From positions 23,206,499 to 23,270,498 of the forward strand of contig CM063107.1 in the NCBI GenBank assembly GCA_031841125.1: a DNA stretch of 64,000 nt, in the 5' to 3' direction. Shown here in pieces: positions 40,501 to 52,659 of this stretch. Position 1 is the first letter of the stretch. The number at the start of each line of letters is the position of its first letter. The notes below the pieces were generated by a model, which was not told the DNA's origin, did not search any database, and saw only the letters and a program-made list of their open reading frames with translations. A program made the position numbers and the translations under genes. Source of the stretch: Acanthococcus lagerstroemiae. Taxonomy: Eukaryota; Arthropoda; Insecta; Hemiptera; Eriococcidae.

Positions 40501-40929
40501 ATTTTTAGCATAATAATCAGTTAAGAAAGTTAAAATTCCATGTTATTTCCTTAAAAAAGGGGTAGATTGTTCATGGCTTGTATTTTCCTTATTAGATCGA
40601 GCTGAAATTTTCAAGGGGGTGGAGGCAGGGCTTTTGAATTTTATGGCATCCATTTTGATGTAGTCCCGAAGAATGTGACAAAATTCAATAAATAAGAAAC
40701 CTTCTACTGTTTTTAACTTTTTTTTAAACTCATTTAAAGCTCTTTGAAACAATTCTAGTTTCTTCCAAGATTGCGTAAGACTTTTCAAGACTCATTCAAA
40801 GTTCCTTTAAACGTTGCAAGACTACCCTAGTTTTGTTTACAACTCGTTTAGGCACAACTAGCCTCATCAAAACTTCTTCAGCCTCTTTCAGACTTGTTCA
40901 AAACTATTTAAGACTACCAGAATTGGGAT

Positions 40930-41850
40930 CAAGACGTTTCAACATTCTCCAGAAGAAGCTCCAAGTTCAAACCTTGCCCCGTATTAGTAGAACGGTAAAC
41001 TGATTTTAAAAACTTTCTTCCCAACTTTTTTTTCTTTCTTCTATTTTAGTTGGATTTTGGTGCTTCTTCTATTCTAAGATGGTAAGAAAATTCTCACCTA
41101 CCCCGTGATGTGCATCCCACTGGTTCAACACAATTTATTTTGTCATTTTATTCATCGACCCAGTATCATCAATTGTTCTTTTGGTTTTTTTTTGGGAGGG
41201 GGTGGGGGTAGAGATGAGCAAATCGTAATCAATACAATTTATATGTGGACTTAAAAAAAAAATTAGTAGGTACATTAGGCATATACTTATAGTAAATCCT
41301 CTATAGGTATTTCACAGAAGGAATGGGAGAGGGGGAGGCTACATGAATCAGGATCTCAGTTTACGAAAAGACATGAAAGGAAGGAAAATTCATTTGCTAA
41401 ACCTTGGAAAAGTCAAAGTTGCCACTTTTGCGAATAAGAATATGTAAATCCTGCACTATGAAATTACACCATGGTCCTGCTGCTATTTGGCTAAATCCAA
41501 CGAGCCTTGAAATCAAGGTCGGGTACAACGGAGTAATTGAAATAGCACCGGCATTCGTTCTTCTAGATCACTACTCGCTACGAGACAACTGAGGAAGTTT
41601 TTAAAAATTGGCGAATAGTAATTAGATCTGAATGTAATAATGACAGAGATCGGTTCACTGTGCATTACATTATTTACAGCAACTCGATACGCTTTCTGGG
41701 CACACGTGGCTACTCAATATAGAGGAAAACGTCAACTAGCTGCTGCCATAATTCTGCACGAAGTAGGCACCACTTTCAACAAGATTTTTGATTTTAGTGT
41801 CCATTTCGGCGTGTGAGTGAACTTGATAATATTCCATTTGTAGGGTGTGC
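40930..41850. other. Intergenic, no gene seen
   Basis: Short ORFs only, none recognised. Confidence 0.45.
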
Positions 41851-41859
41851 CAATTCACT

Positions 41860-44000
41860 TTTTCTTCTTCTGTAGTCTAGAGTGTTTTCGGCTGTTATGC
41901 CATCATCAGTGAAGTACCCTAAATAGGACTTGTCTCTTGTGGTCATGTAGTCATAGTCGAGAGTAGTACCGTATGGTGAACCTGTTTAGTCGTGTGCTTC
42001 TCTTGGTTGTCTGTGATTACGCAGTCTGTCCAGTTAGTGAGTGTTATTAGTTGTGTGCTCCTCTTAGTTGTCTGTGATTGTGCAGTCTACCCAATCCGTG
42101 GGTGTTATGTTATTAGTTGGAATAAGTTCTCGCTTTGGAAGTTAGTTATTGTGTTTATTACATTATTTTGTTTTGTTTTTGCCTTTATTATTTCTAGTTG
42201 CTTTTTAATTTTCTTTTTCTTGTGTTGTTTTCAATGTGTAGGATTTTGTACATTTCTGTCAATTTGTCATTGTTATGTCCCTGGTCATTGCAGTGTTTTC
42301 CAAATGATTTGTCATAATTTAGCCTCTGTGATTTTTCATGTTCTTTGATTCTGGTTGGAAATTTTCTACCTGTTTCTCCTATGTAGGTCATGTCACAGTG
42401 TTCATAGTCCAGTCTGTATACTCCGCTACTGCTGTTTCTGTCCTTTGTTTCTGTTTTGTCATTGCTTATTTGTTTAATCAGAGGTGGTCTGTTTTTGATT
42501 CCGAGTTTTATGTTGTACTGGTTGAAGATTTTTTGTATTTTGTATGTATGTGTTTTCCTGTGAATGGTATTGCTCCTCCGTACTCATATTTGTCTGTTTT
42601 TGTGGTTGTTGATTCAGTGCCTGTGCTTCTTGGTTGTGTTAGTTTGTTAATTATTCTGTCTACTGTTTGTGGTTAGTATTTGTTGTTAATTGCTATTTGT
42701 TTAATTTTGTTAATTTCTGTTGTTCTGAGATTGTTGTCGTTTAGTATGTTGACTCTCTGTGGCAGTAGGTGAACAGTGCTGCCATTTTGTGTTTTTCATG
42801 GTGGAATGAGTCTTTGGGTATTACTGCGTCAGTGTGGGTGGGTTTTCTGTAAATGTTGTACTCTACCCTGTTGTCTTTTATTTGTATTGTAAGGTCAATG
42901 TAGTCGATGGTCTTGTTGCCTTTTTCCATTGTGAACTTTATATTGTTGTTTATGCTATTTGTCTCTGGGAGGAATTGGTCTAGTTGTCTATCTGTTCTTA
43001 TCCAAATGATTAATATGTCGTCTATGTATCTTGTCCATAGCTTTATGTTTTTCTTATGTTTGCTGCTGTTTAGTAGGTCATTTTCAAAGTTGTTCATGTA
43101 AGTATATTTTGGCTAGAATGGGTGACAGTGGTGACCTCATTGCTAGGCATTCTGTTTGTTCGTAATATTTGTCGATAAACGCAGTAATTTTGGTTAATGA
43201 TTTCTTTTGTGATTTTTGCGTATGTAGTTCGTTTTTGTAGTTGTTGTTTGTCAGTATTGTAGTTAGTTCTTGTTTTGGTATATGTTCCGGAACATGTTTG
43301 TTACGTCCAGTGATACTAGTTTGTCGTTGTTGTTTAGTGTTATTTTGTCCAGTTTGTCTTTTAGTTGTATTGTGTTTTTTGTACTGTAATCTGTTCTGTA
43401 GTTGTAGTGTTTTCTTTCACGGATCTGGCTATTGTTTTTGCAAGTTTAGCTTGGTGATTGTATGCTGTTGATTAGTGGTCTTATTGGTCTGTCTTGTTTG
43501 TGTAGTTTTATGAGTCCTTTTAATTGTGGTGCCCCGGGGTTCATTTCTTCCAGTTTCTTGTTTATGTTGTTAGTTTAGCTTGGTATTTGTTGGTCGAGTC
43601 CGAGTTTAGTGGCTTGTAATTATTATTATTATTATTGATGTAAGTTTCAATTTTTTTTTTAATGTATTCGTCTTCGTGTAGCACTACTGTGGTGTTGCCT
43701 TTGTCTGCTTTGTTGAGTATAAGGTTGTTTTATTTTATGTTCAAGTTGTAGGGCTGTTTTTTGTATTTTAGTCTTGTGTTTGTTTTTTCTTGTCTTTTTT
43801 ATGGTCAGCAGTATGTTTCCAATTTGTATTCTTGCTTCGTTGCTGAGGTCTGATTCTATAGTCTGGATGATCTTTTCACAGTCTACTGTTAGTTCTTCTA
43901 TATAGTGTTTTGTCGCTTGTATGTTCTGTTATGTTGTATTCGTTCTCTTTGTCCAGTAGGGCGGTCTTCTTTCTTTTCCTGGTTAGACGAGGAAATAGAA
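41860..44000 (-). mobile_element. Penelope-like retroelement (RT plus GIY-YIG), degenerate
   Basis: The minus strand shows, in broken frames and in order: NKADKGNTTVVLHEDEYI (about 43665-43725); MNPGAPQLKGLIKLHK (43500-43550); VSLDVTNMF; AMRSPLSPILAKIY; the catalytic WTRYIDDILIIW with DYIDLTI and YRKPTHTDA (42741-43097); then a GIY-YIG endonuclease part GVYRLDYEHCDMTYIGETGR (about 42350-42430). This RT plus C-terminal GIY-YIG layout defines Penelope-like elements. Frameshifts and stops show it is dead. Two 60-bp direct repeats (41991-42050, 42051-42110) lie at its 3' side. Confidence 0.92.
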
Positions 44001-44082
44001 TATACGTATTTGTAGTACATTTTTATTATTCATAACACAGAAAGTATAGATACGTAATGACTATTTTTACGAAACATACTCA

Positions 44083-44390
44083 GGAACGTATCAAAGAGTT
44101 TTTCTTTAGTGGGGGAGGGGGGTAAATTGTGAATGTCCCAAATGACTCAACTCAGAATTCCCAAGTATCAAAGCAAAAAGAAGAAAAAAACTTTTGACCT
44201 GTTGGATTTTTTCAACGGACTCAACTCAAAATTCCCAAGTATCAAAGAAAGAAAAGAGAACAAAAAAAAACTTTTAACTCGTTTTCTTTTTCCAACTCGC
44301 CTGACTGCAATAGTAAATTTTCCTATTGTCTCGTCATAAGTAATTTTTCAAGAATTTCAGAAATGGGAGATGTGTAAGACATGTTCCTCT
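44083..44390. mobile_element. Decayed hAT-like repeat (family of 35280)
   Basis: It begins CAGGAACGTATCAAAGAG with a G-rich run, then carries AATGTCCCAAATGACTCAAC and two copies of TCAACTC-AAATTCCCAAGTAT, as in the 35280 element, and CGCCTGACTGCAATAGTAAA near 44300. The right end near GTTCCTCT (44390) is only approximate. Confidence 0.6.
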
Positions 44391-44399
44391 ATCTACTTA

Positions 44400-45750
44400 T
44401 AATCATACAGAAACGGGGAAGTTGGGAAGTTAACCTCTTAGATTCGCACCAATTCCTCAAAGTAAAAAGGAGGGGTCCAAATTTGTCTCACTTGCCCTAG
44501 CCTTATCAACCTCTCTCAATCAAGTCAACATCCAATATGCAGTGTTTTATAAATCTCAACTCATAACAAATAGGTGAAAGTTATTTACAAATTCATTTCA
44601 ATTTTTCAACGATATGGACATGTTTATTTCGGTATTAAACCTAAGTAGCAATAAGCGTACTGCAGTTTCTACGACAATCGCATATCTCTACAGTACATGC
44701 GAGCTAAATACTGAACATTCAATTTCAGTGAAATCTACGTCACCTCGTTTATTTTTAAGCAATCCAGGTAGAAGGATGCTTACTTTATGTACAGAACTAT
44801 ATAGCAACTACGGTTACCAACACAATTTCAACTGGACCACTGTTTTTGGAGTCCTAGCCCGAAAATAAAATTGACAAACGAAATTATATCCGTTCACATT
44901 GTTTTCGAATTTTCGATGAATCTTCCGACTGTCCATAATTAAAATACGGCCAACGCAATAAAGTTGTGAGGAGATGAAGAGCCACGACAAGAAACTAAGA
45001 GCGAAGTGTATATAGTCGTTGCAAAACCCGGAAAAATAGGAGGGTAAATAAACCAAAATTGAAATCTATGGTTCAAACTGTCCCCAGGGTATCGGTATAT
45101 TCTATATAAATAAAGTTAGGCCGGATAAGGGTTTTTCCGATGTAAAAAGTTCGCGGCTTCCAGTATACGTAGTGAGCAGATTTAGGTTCTCTATGACAAG
45201 ATAACTAACTTTTTATACATTAGCTTCTCGACATTCTTGAGGTCGATTTCTGTTATAGGAAGTCAGTCATGTTTAACGCATGAAATATACTTTTAGAGTT
45301 TTACACGCATATGAGCACAAAGTCAGAAGAAAAGAAAACGTATGTGGCAAGGCCTAGCATCAGAATTCTTCTATGGGGTGGATTTCGTGGTACTGACCCC
45401 TATAAAATGATAAAAAACAGTTATTTGTGGACAAAACAAGCAAAATTCTTTCAGTTTCTTGGAGGATGTTTACGAAAAATTATATTCTAGACGGTCATGA
45501 AGGGTATTTTCGCAACCCCTGCTCCCCTCCCAAACAATGACCGTATACATCGCTAATTTCGAATCGTTACTCATACGACAGACAATCCATTCTAGTAATA
45601 GAGTAAGCTGGGTAACAATAGAGCTCGGATCAGGGTCGATCATTCCTCCAGGAATTGATATTTGAGCGTGATAGATCTTAATATGCAACCTACACTCTAA
45701 AATCTAATGTCTGTTGATTAGTAAGATTGATCTCAGAAAAATCACAGCAT
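44400..45750. other. Intergenic, no gene seen
   Basis: An 84-codon + ORF (44614-44868) and an 80-codon minus ORF overlap here; neither shows a recognised domain, splice context or repeat relation. Confidence 0.4.
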
Positions 45751-47423
45751 GATCCGGACTAAAATTTATGTTTTCGGGCCCAAATCGGGATCGAATGAAA
45801 AATTTGATGAAATTTCAGAATTTCACGACCTATAAAACATTTCGTCTAATCTGTAGAGCCCAAGAAATAAAATGTGAACCTTCCAGCATTGAATAGAGAG
45901 AATGTTGAAATGAAAACTTAGAAAACGACCCCCTCCCTTATCAGCGATTAGAATTGATTATATTCTTGAGAATGAAAAACCAGGAAAATTGACAACAGAT
46001 TTTCCACGTTCGCTTCGAATTTTTTACCAAAAGATAAAATGGTAATTCAGCAATATTACAAAATACTTCTCATTCATATTTTTTGGCAGGAAATTATGAA
46101 AAAATTAGTATCAAGGAAAATGTGTCCTTTTTTCACCTTTGATAGCATCAGCTTATTTCTTGGAAATAATATATTTTGTTTTCAAATTTGTGAACTGAAT
46201 TTGAAATGACGTTTAAATTAGACAGGAGGCGGCAGATCGTAATTTTCGAAATAAAGCGGATTTCTGGGGGAAATTTCGGATGTGTAACTAACTCTAATTG
46301 CAGACATGTAAAATTAAATCGGAAATGTAAGAAGTGAACCCTTGTTCGATATAAGATGGATCATATATGCACTTCACAATTCTATGCGAATAATTTTATA
46401 ACTTTGCAACTTCATGCCGAAGATTTTACTAGTCTTCATCACAAAATCAGTTTTTCGAAGTATTGTGTTTGTTACTCATCAGAAGTTTCATTTCTAACAA
46501 GGGATGACCACTGCAATGAAAATGTGAATGTTTTTTACTAACATAAAAATATCGTGTCCAGATAATGAAAATCAAATGGCCAAGTACATATTTAGACATG
46601 GTTACTTATGGTCTGTTCTTGTCTCTTACATCATAGTTAATGACAAATGGACCATCTATCGACTAAGACTTTATTTTCAAGCAAGATAATAGACAGATTT
46701 CCCGTGACGTCACACTGTGAGTTACTGTTGGCAAACGTTCCAAAGCGTGTCTAAATTAGGCCCTTTTAGGACTTCAAAGAGGTCTAGGAATTTTCTTAGT
46801 ATTTTCCCCTCATTTTGTAACTAATTTTCAACACTATATTGGGCGCAAAAAAATTTTGTAACCTAAATTTGAATTTGGTCGTCCAATGGTAGTATATGTG
46901 TTTTGTCAGGCAGACGGCTAGGACAAAAACAAAATTCTAAGTGGTCTATTGCAGTTTTTTGTTTTTTCTAGACCTAAGCTATCCAAAAATACCAACGAGA
47001 ACCCATGAACAAACCGAGAAAGAAAAATGGTTGCACAGTGTTATTAACATATATTATCTGATTTTTATACGAACTGAACACTTTTGGCCTAAGAGAGTCT
47101 TCAATTTATGTTTAGGGCTCACACCTGTAGGTCGGATGAAAAATTTCATAAAATTTTGGAATTTAATGACGCAAAGTAAATTTATTTTAATAATTAGTTC
47201 AACTGTCGTGAAAGAATCAGTTTTGTTCGTGAGAGTGAACTTTCAATTTCATCAAGGCCCAGATTAGCGTCGAATGAAATATCTGATGAAATTTTTGAAT
47301 TCAGAGCGCCCTCGAAGAACCCTCTTGCGATACTTATTATAATTTTCCTGAAAAGTCGCTTTTACCTTTTTCGAGAGTAAAATTACACGTTATCATGAAA
47401 AGTATCCGAATAGCACGAAGATC

Positions 47424-47480
47424 AAATGACAGAGTACGCTAAACGACATCAGCTATCTCATTTAGTATGCTCTGTCATTT
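47424..47480. repeat. Short hairpin with 20-bp arms
   Basis: AAATGACAGAGTACGCTAAA (47424-47443) pairs with TTTAGTATGCTCTGTCATTT (47461-47480) with two G-T-type mismatches, loop of 17. It sits within family B-like repeat sequence in intergenic DNA. Confidence 0.75.
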
Positions 47481-47499
47481 AATTTCCGTAGCTCTTAAA

Positions 47500-48490
47500 T
47501 TCTTTTCCTTTAATTAATTTCTAAGCCTTATACATATATACAAAGAGAAACGCGATTTACAGTTAATTAGCTTAAGTTTTAGATCCTAAATAGGGCAACG
47601 CCCCCCCCCCTGTCTTGCCCAATATTGTTTGTATTAGGCAATTTAACTATAGTGATTGTGTCTGAGAATTTCTTAAAAGCAGCCCCTCCATCCAGCCTGT
47701 GGTTTTCCTCTTTTCCTTTTTTTATAATCTATATATTCGGACCGGACAAACAACAACAACTACGATGCAATGCTATTTTTATGCGAAAAAGAAAATCACT
47801 CGGATTCCGATAAAAATGAGCTCATCTGAAAGGAAATTTTATTTGCTAAAAGGCATGTTCTTTTCAATTTTTCTCGAGATCTTTTTAAAAAACATTAAAA
47901 TTGCCATAAACTGCTGCGCTGAACTCCCCCTTTTCGACCCCGTTTCCTTATCAGTTTTTCTTCAATCGATACTAGCGAACCTACAATTTTCCCGGTCCCC
48001 ATTCCCCGTCCAGTTCTATGTATTTGTCCACTATAAGGCAGTGACACATAACGTCACCAGAACGTTCGTTATCAATATTGGGGAAAATAACAAAAATTAA
48101 ATACATGTAGTCTAATGAGAAGTTAACGAATTTTTCCATTTATGTCGAAATTTCTCGAAAGTAAGTGGAATTACGTGAAAAATGATAAGAGTGAAACTGG
48201 TAGGAAACGGTATTTACATTTTTACAAAGCAACTTCCGTATAGTTTCGAATATTCTCTCCCGAATTATTACAATTTGAAAATTGAGTATACTAGTAATGA
48301 GCTCAACATTTTCAATTATGTATTTCGGATTTACTTTATTTCTACTTGAAAATTAGTAATAATAGTCAACTTTTCACCACCTATAGCCAAAATCTCGATT
48401 TAACTTGAAAAAAGCGCAAAATTATTCAGTCATTTTTATCAATTTTATCAAACTTGGGGGCAAAATATGTAAACAAAGCGAAAGTGCCAT
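47500..48490. other. Intergenic, no gene seen
   Basis: A C run at 47602-47611 and a 133-codon + ORF (47699-48100) with no recognised domain. The ORF contains hydrophobic patches but no supporting context. Confidence 0.4.
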
Positions 48491-48495
48491 TCCCC

Positions 48496-51016
48496 TATAC
48501 CGGGTGATGAACGAGAAGTCGCACCATAGGGGAATAGAATTACAGTAACGCGCAACCGCGCAACGTGTACGCGTTGCTTAGCGAAGAACGTGTTTTCATG
48601 TCGGCGCGTGCGCGTTATCACGGAGCGGTAGAACTTAATGTTGAGATAATTGAAAGGGGGGAATTTTATCGAAAATATTAAGACAAAATTTCCGATCATT
48701 TTCAAAGAATTTTATTGGACATCACTGAAAAAAATCTCCGATGATTTGAGAAGAATTTTGTCGGAAATTTTAGGGGAAACCTTCAGTGATTATAAAGGAT
48801 TTTAGCCGAAATCATCGAGAAATATCTCTGATGATTTTTAAAGGATTTCTTCAGATGAACGTTACGATTATTTCCAGAGATTTACACCAGAAATTTCTAG
48901 GTTAAATTACCGAAATGTTTCCAAAGAATTTCATTAGAAATGTTTTCAGGAAATTTCCGATGATTTCTAAATTATTTTGTCGAAAAATTTCGAGAACAAT
49001 CTCTTATCGATTCCCGGGAAATTATCCGCGGAAATCAGGAGAAAAAATTTCCAATGTTTTCCAAAGAATTTCCTCAAAAATCCTCGAGAAAATTTTCCGA
49101 TAATTTTTGATGAGTTTCATCGGAAATATTTGGAAAGAAACTCCAACGTTGAAGAATTTCATGAAAAATCTTTGAAATTTCTAATTTTTTCTAAAAAATT
49201 TCATCAACATTCTTTGAAAAAAAATTTTGAATAATTTTTGAAGAGATTCATACGAAATATTCGGGGGGAAAACTCCGATAGTTTTTGAAGAATTTCATCA
49301 AAAATCATCAGGAAAAATATTTGATGATCTCTGAAGAATTTCTTCGGAAATTTTCGGGGAAAATCTCCGATGGTTTTTAGGAATTTTATCGGAAATTTAT
49401 GGAAAAACATTCCAATAATTCATGAAGAATCGGGAATTTTTTCAATCTTCCTATGAAATTCCTTAAAATTATTGGAGATTTTCCCCAACGATTTCTAATG
49501 AAATTCTCCGGAAATCATCGAACATTATTCCTGAAAATTTTTGATAAACTTCTTGAAAAACCATCACGTTTTTCCCCGCATACTTCAGCTATAAAGTTCT
49601 TTAAACATCTTCGGAGATTCTTCTCGAAGATTTCCAATGAAATTGTTCTTTGGAAATCATCAGAGATTTTTCCTCAAATTTACGATAAACCACTTCTAAA
49701 ACCATCGGAGTTTTTTCTCAGATATTTCCGATGCACGTTTTAAAAAATGATCAAAAAATTATCCTCAAGATTTTAGAGGAAATTCGGTGTAAACCACTGG
49801 ACATTTAAAAAAAAAAAATAAAAAAAAAAGATTTCTAATGAAATTCACCGGGAATAATCAAAGATTGTCATCAAAGTTTTCTGATGAAATTCCTTGGAAA
49901 TCATCGCTAATTTATCCCAAAAATTTCCGATGAAAATCTCTGAAAATTATCCAAACCATTTTCTTAAGAAATCCTGTAAAAATCATCAGAGATGTTTCTC
50001 AATGATTTCTGATAATATCCTTTAGAATCATTGGAGATTGTCCCTAAAATTTCCCCCAAAAAATCTTTTGAAATCATCGGAGATAATTCTCAATGATGTC
50101 CGATGAGATTCTTCGAAAACGATAAGAAAATTTTCCTTAATAATACTTTCGATAAAATTCCTAGGAAATTATCTTCGGAAATAAGAGGAATCTTCTCGAA
50201 GTTTTCCGATGAAATACTTCGGAAATCATTGGAGACTGATTTCTAATGTGATTCTTCGGAAATTATCGAAATATTTTCCCCAAAATCTCTGATGAAATTC
50301 CTTAAAAATCATCGGAGATTTTCCCTGAGCATGTCTGATGAAATTCTTCTGAAATCATCGGTAATTTATCCCAAAAATTTCTGATGAAAATCTTTGGAGG
50401 TCTTCGATACTTTTTTCTGAAAAAATCATTCAAAGTGACTTAAAGAGTCTTGAACTAGTTCTGTGGGGGCAGAGCTCTCAATGGTTTCCAAAAAAATCCT
50501 CTGGAAAAACTGCAGATTTTTCCAAAAATTGTTGAAAAAATTCTCTTGAAATTATCAGATTTTTGCCAATGATATCTGATAAAATTTATTGAAAATGTTC
50601 GGAAATTTTCTCTTAGTATTTCCAATAAAATTCTTGGGAAATCAAAGTAATCGTCGGGCCCTACTCAAGTCCCCTTCAGAACGCGAAATTTTACCTCCCC
50701 CTTTCTTGTTGAAGAATCATAAAATTAATGAGGTTACGCTACAGAAATCAGAGATCACAGTTTCGAAAACAGTACAACAGAACCAACTCAGAAATTTGCA
50801 TTAAAAAAACTTCCAGGTGACAAGTATGAATTCATCATTACGTTCAGTGCATCGTGTTCCCGCATTACACGCATCGACACGAAAACACATTTTCCGCTAC
50901 ACGCATGCGCGTTACTACGCCGCGCCCATACGAAAAACGTTTTCCCCTTGCATTGTACACGTTGCGCGTACTAAACGTGTTCCCTATGGTGCGACTTCTC
51001 AGTCATCACCCTGTAT
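48496..51016. mobile_element. Foldback-like element with inverted tandem arrays
   Basis: Outer inverted repeats read GGGTGATGAACGAGAAGTCG, then CACCATAGGG on the left (48501-48530). Their complement CCCTATGGTGCGACTTCTCA, then GTCATCACCC is on the right (50992-51011). Pairing resumes within GCGCAACGTGTAC and TGTTTTCRTGTCG blocks for about 150 bp. The interior is a degenerate tandem array of about 55-60-bp units (GATGATTTCTGAAGAATTTC-like, CGGAAAT). It runs in one orientation to about 49440 and in the opposite orientation from there to about 50640. This layout resembles foldback transposons. ORFs within are repeat artefacts. Confidence 0.85.
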
Positions 51017-51249
51017 ACTGCATCCAAATTGTTTTTAGCTTTTTTCTTTTTTTATTGTTTATATTTTAGTTTCATTCTAATGTTAAGAACAGATCGTCCT
51101 ATTGAATTTTGAGTGATTCTTACTTTATGGTCCATGTTTGTGCTTCATAAATAAGAATAGGTAAGACACAGCTGTTAAAAGTTTAGCCTTTTTATGGTTA
51201 GGAAGAGGTCCCTTCCAAATTTATTTCAATCACTTTTTTATATAATAGC

Positions 51250-51610
51250 ATCTATTTCAAGTAAGACCAAAATCTGGGTCTGGTGAAAATTTTAAATAAA
51301 ATTTTGAAATTCAGAGACACAAAAACACTTATTTCAATATATTGTTCAGTCGCCTCAGAAAAGTCAATTTTGCTCACTTTGAGAGTAAAATTTTGAGGGT
51401 TGAAGCTTGAATTAGACCGAATGAAAAAAATTGATATCGTTTTCAAAATCAGCGACTTAAAACGCTATATCGATACGTCATTAAATTTTCCGAACTAAAT
51501 CAATTCTGCCCATTTTAAAAGTGAAATTTGAGATTTGGTGACCAAATTGGGATCGGGTGAAAAGTATAATGACATTTTCAAAATTAGCGAATCAAAGAAA
51601 TCATGATTCT
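51250..51610. repeat. Family B degenerate repeat, further copy
   Basis: CAAAATCTGGGTCTGGTGAA, AAAATTTTGAAATTCAGAGA and TTTTCAAAATCAGCGACTTA parallel the array at 31740-33600. Confidence 0.5.
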
Positions 51611-52149
51611 AATATTCCATATGATACTCTATTCGCTTTTTTTTTTAAATGTTTCATCATTTTAGAATCAAGGCTGGAGAAATTATTGAAACTTTTTCGT
51701 AATTCTTACATTGAGTCTAGCCCATTTTGTAAAGCGTACAAAACCGCTTCTAATAATATACCACACGACTCCACGCTCCACTCGAAATTCTAGCCATAAT
51801 TCCAGCCAAAGCACTGAAACTGACCACTAAAGAAATTTTTCTTCAATATCTTCCAGAAAATGCAACAATTATTCCACATTTATCGGCTACATCGCTCCAG
51901 CTCTTTTGTTGGAGAGAAAATCGAATTCGAAATTTTCTAAACTCAACTTTAAGCGCTCTTCCTCTGAGAACAGGGGACTGAATTTCTTCTTAAATTTGAC
52001 TAGATCCATTTGAGACCATACATTATCGATTCGAAATTCTCAAATTTCCCTTTCTTGAGGAATGTAACATTGTTGTAGGATTAACCGCACCACCCTACAT
52101 GATATTCAGGCGTGGATAGGGCTGTAGAGACAGGAATCAGCCCCCTCTT

Positions 52150-52653
52150 ATGATGTGGAATAAGAAAACCGACATTACGTCAAAAAGATAAATTTTGGGA
52201 TACATGCGTTTAAAGATTTCGCGCTATCTTCCTGCCTTGTTTGTGTCTGGAGGGGGCTGGAATAGGAGATATCATGTTGTATTTTACATCGTTCGAATCG
52301 TCATTTCCTCTGCTGTAGCACCGAGATACTTAGTCTCCCCGGCATAATTATTATCATCTCGTTTTGCAAAAACGTGGTTGACTCTATTTTTTACCGGAGG
52401 AATAAGAAAACCGACCTTTCGCCACAAAACTAAAAATCCCACGTAAATACATTTAGCATTGGGTTGGTTTTCTTATTCCACTTTTTTTTGAGTTCAGTGT
52501 TGAGAATATTCGACTCTAGCGCAATCTAGAATCACATTTACGAAGTAGTAATGTTCTTATACGAAAGAGTAATAATGCAGTTCCCACAAATTTATGTCAC
52601 AAACCCAAATTTGAATTTTTTGGCGTAAGCTCGGTTTTCTTATTCCACATCAC
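52150..52653. mobile_element. 0.5-kb TIR element with a smaller pair nested inside
   Basis: The left end TGATGTGGAATAAGAAAACC and the right end GGTTTTCTTATTCCACATCA are perfect 20-bp inverted repeats that extend imperfectly to about 50 bp. A second inverted pair with the same GGAATAAGAAAACC motif lies inside at 52399-52480. No transposase. Confidence 0.88.
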
Positions 52654-52659
52654 ATATGT

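Noticed and set aside
42338..42676. 112-codon + strand hydrophobic ORF resembling a membrane protein
   Set aside because: It is antisense to the Penelope-like reading frames.
47699..48100. 133-codon + strand ORF with hydrophobic patches
   Set aside because: No recognised domain, no intron signals and AT-biased codon content; treated as chance.
48915..49743. Several overlapping ORFs rich in Phe, Lys, Ile and Pro
   Set aside because: They are translations of the tandem array in the foldback-like element.
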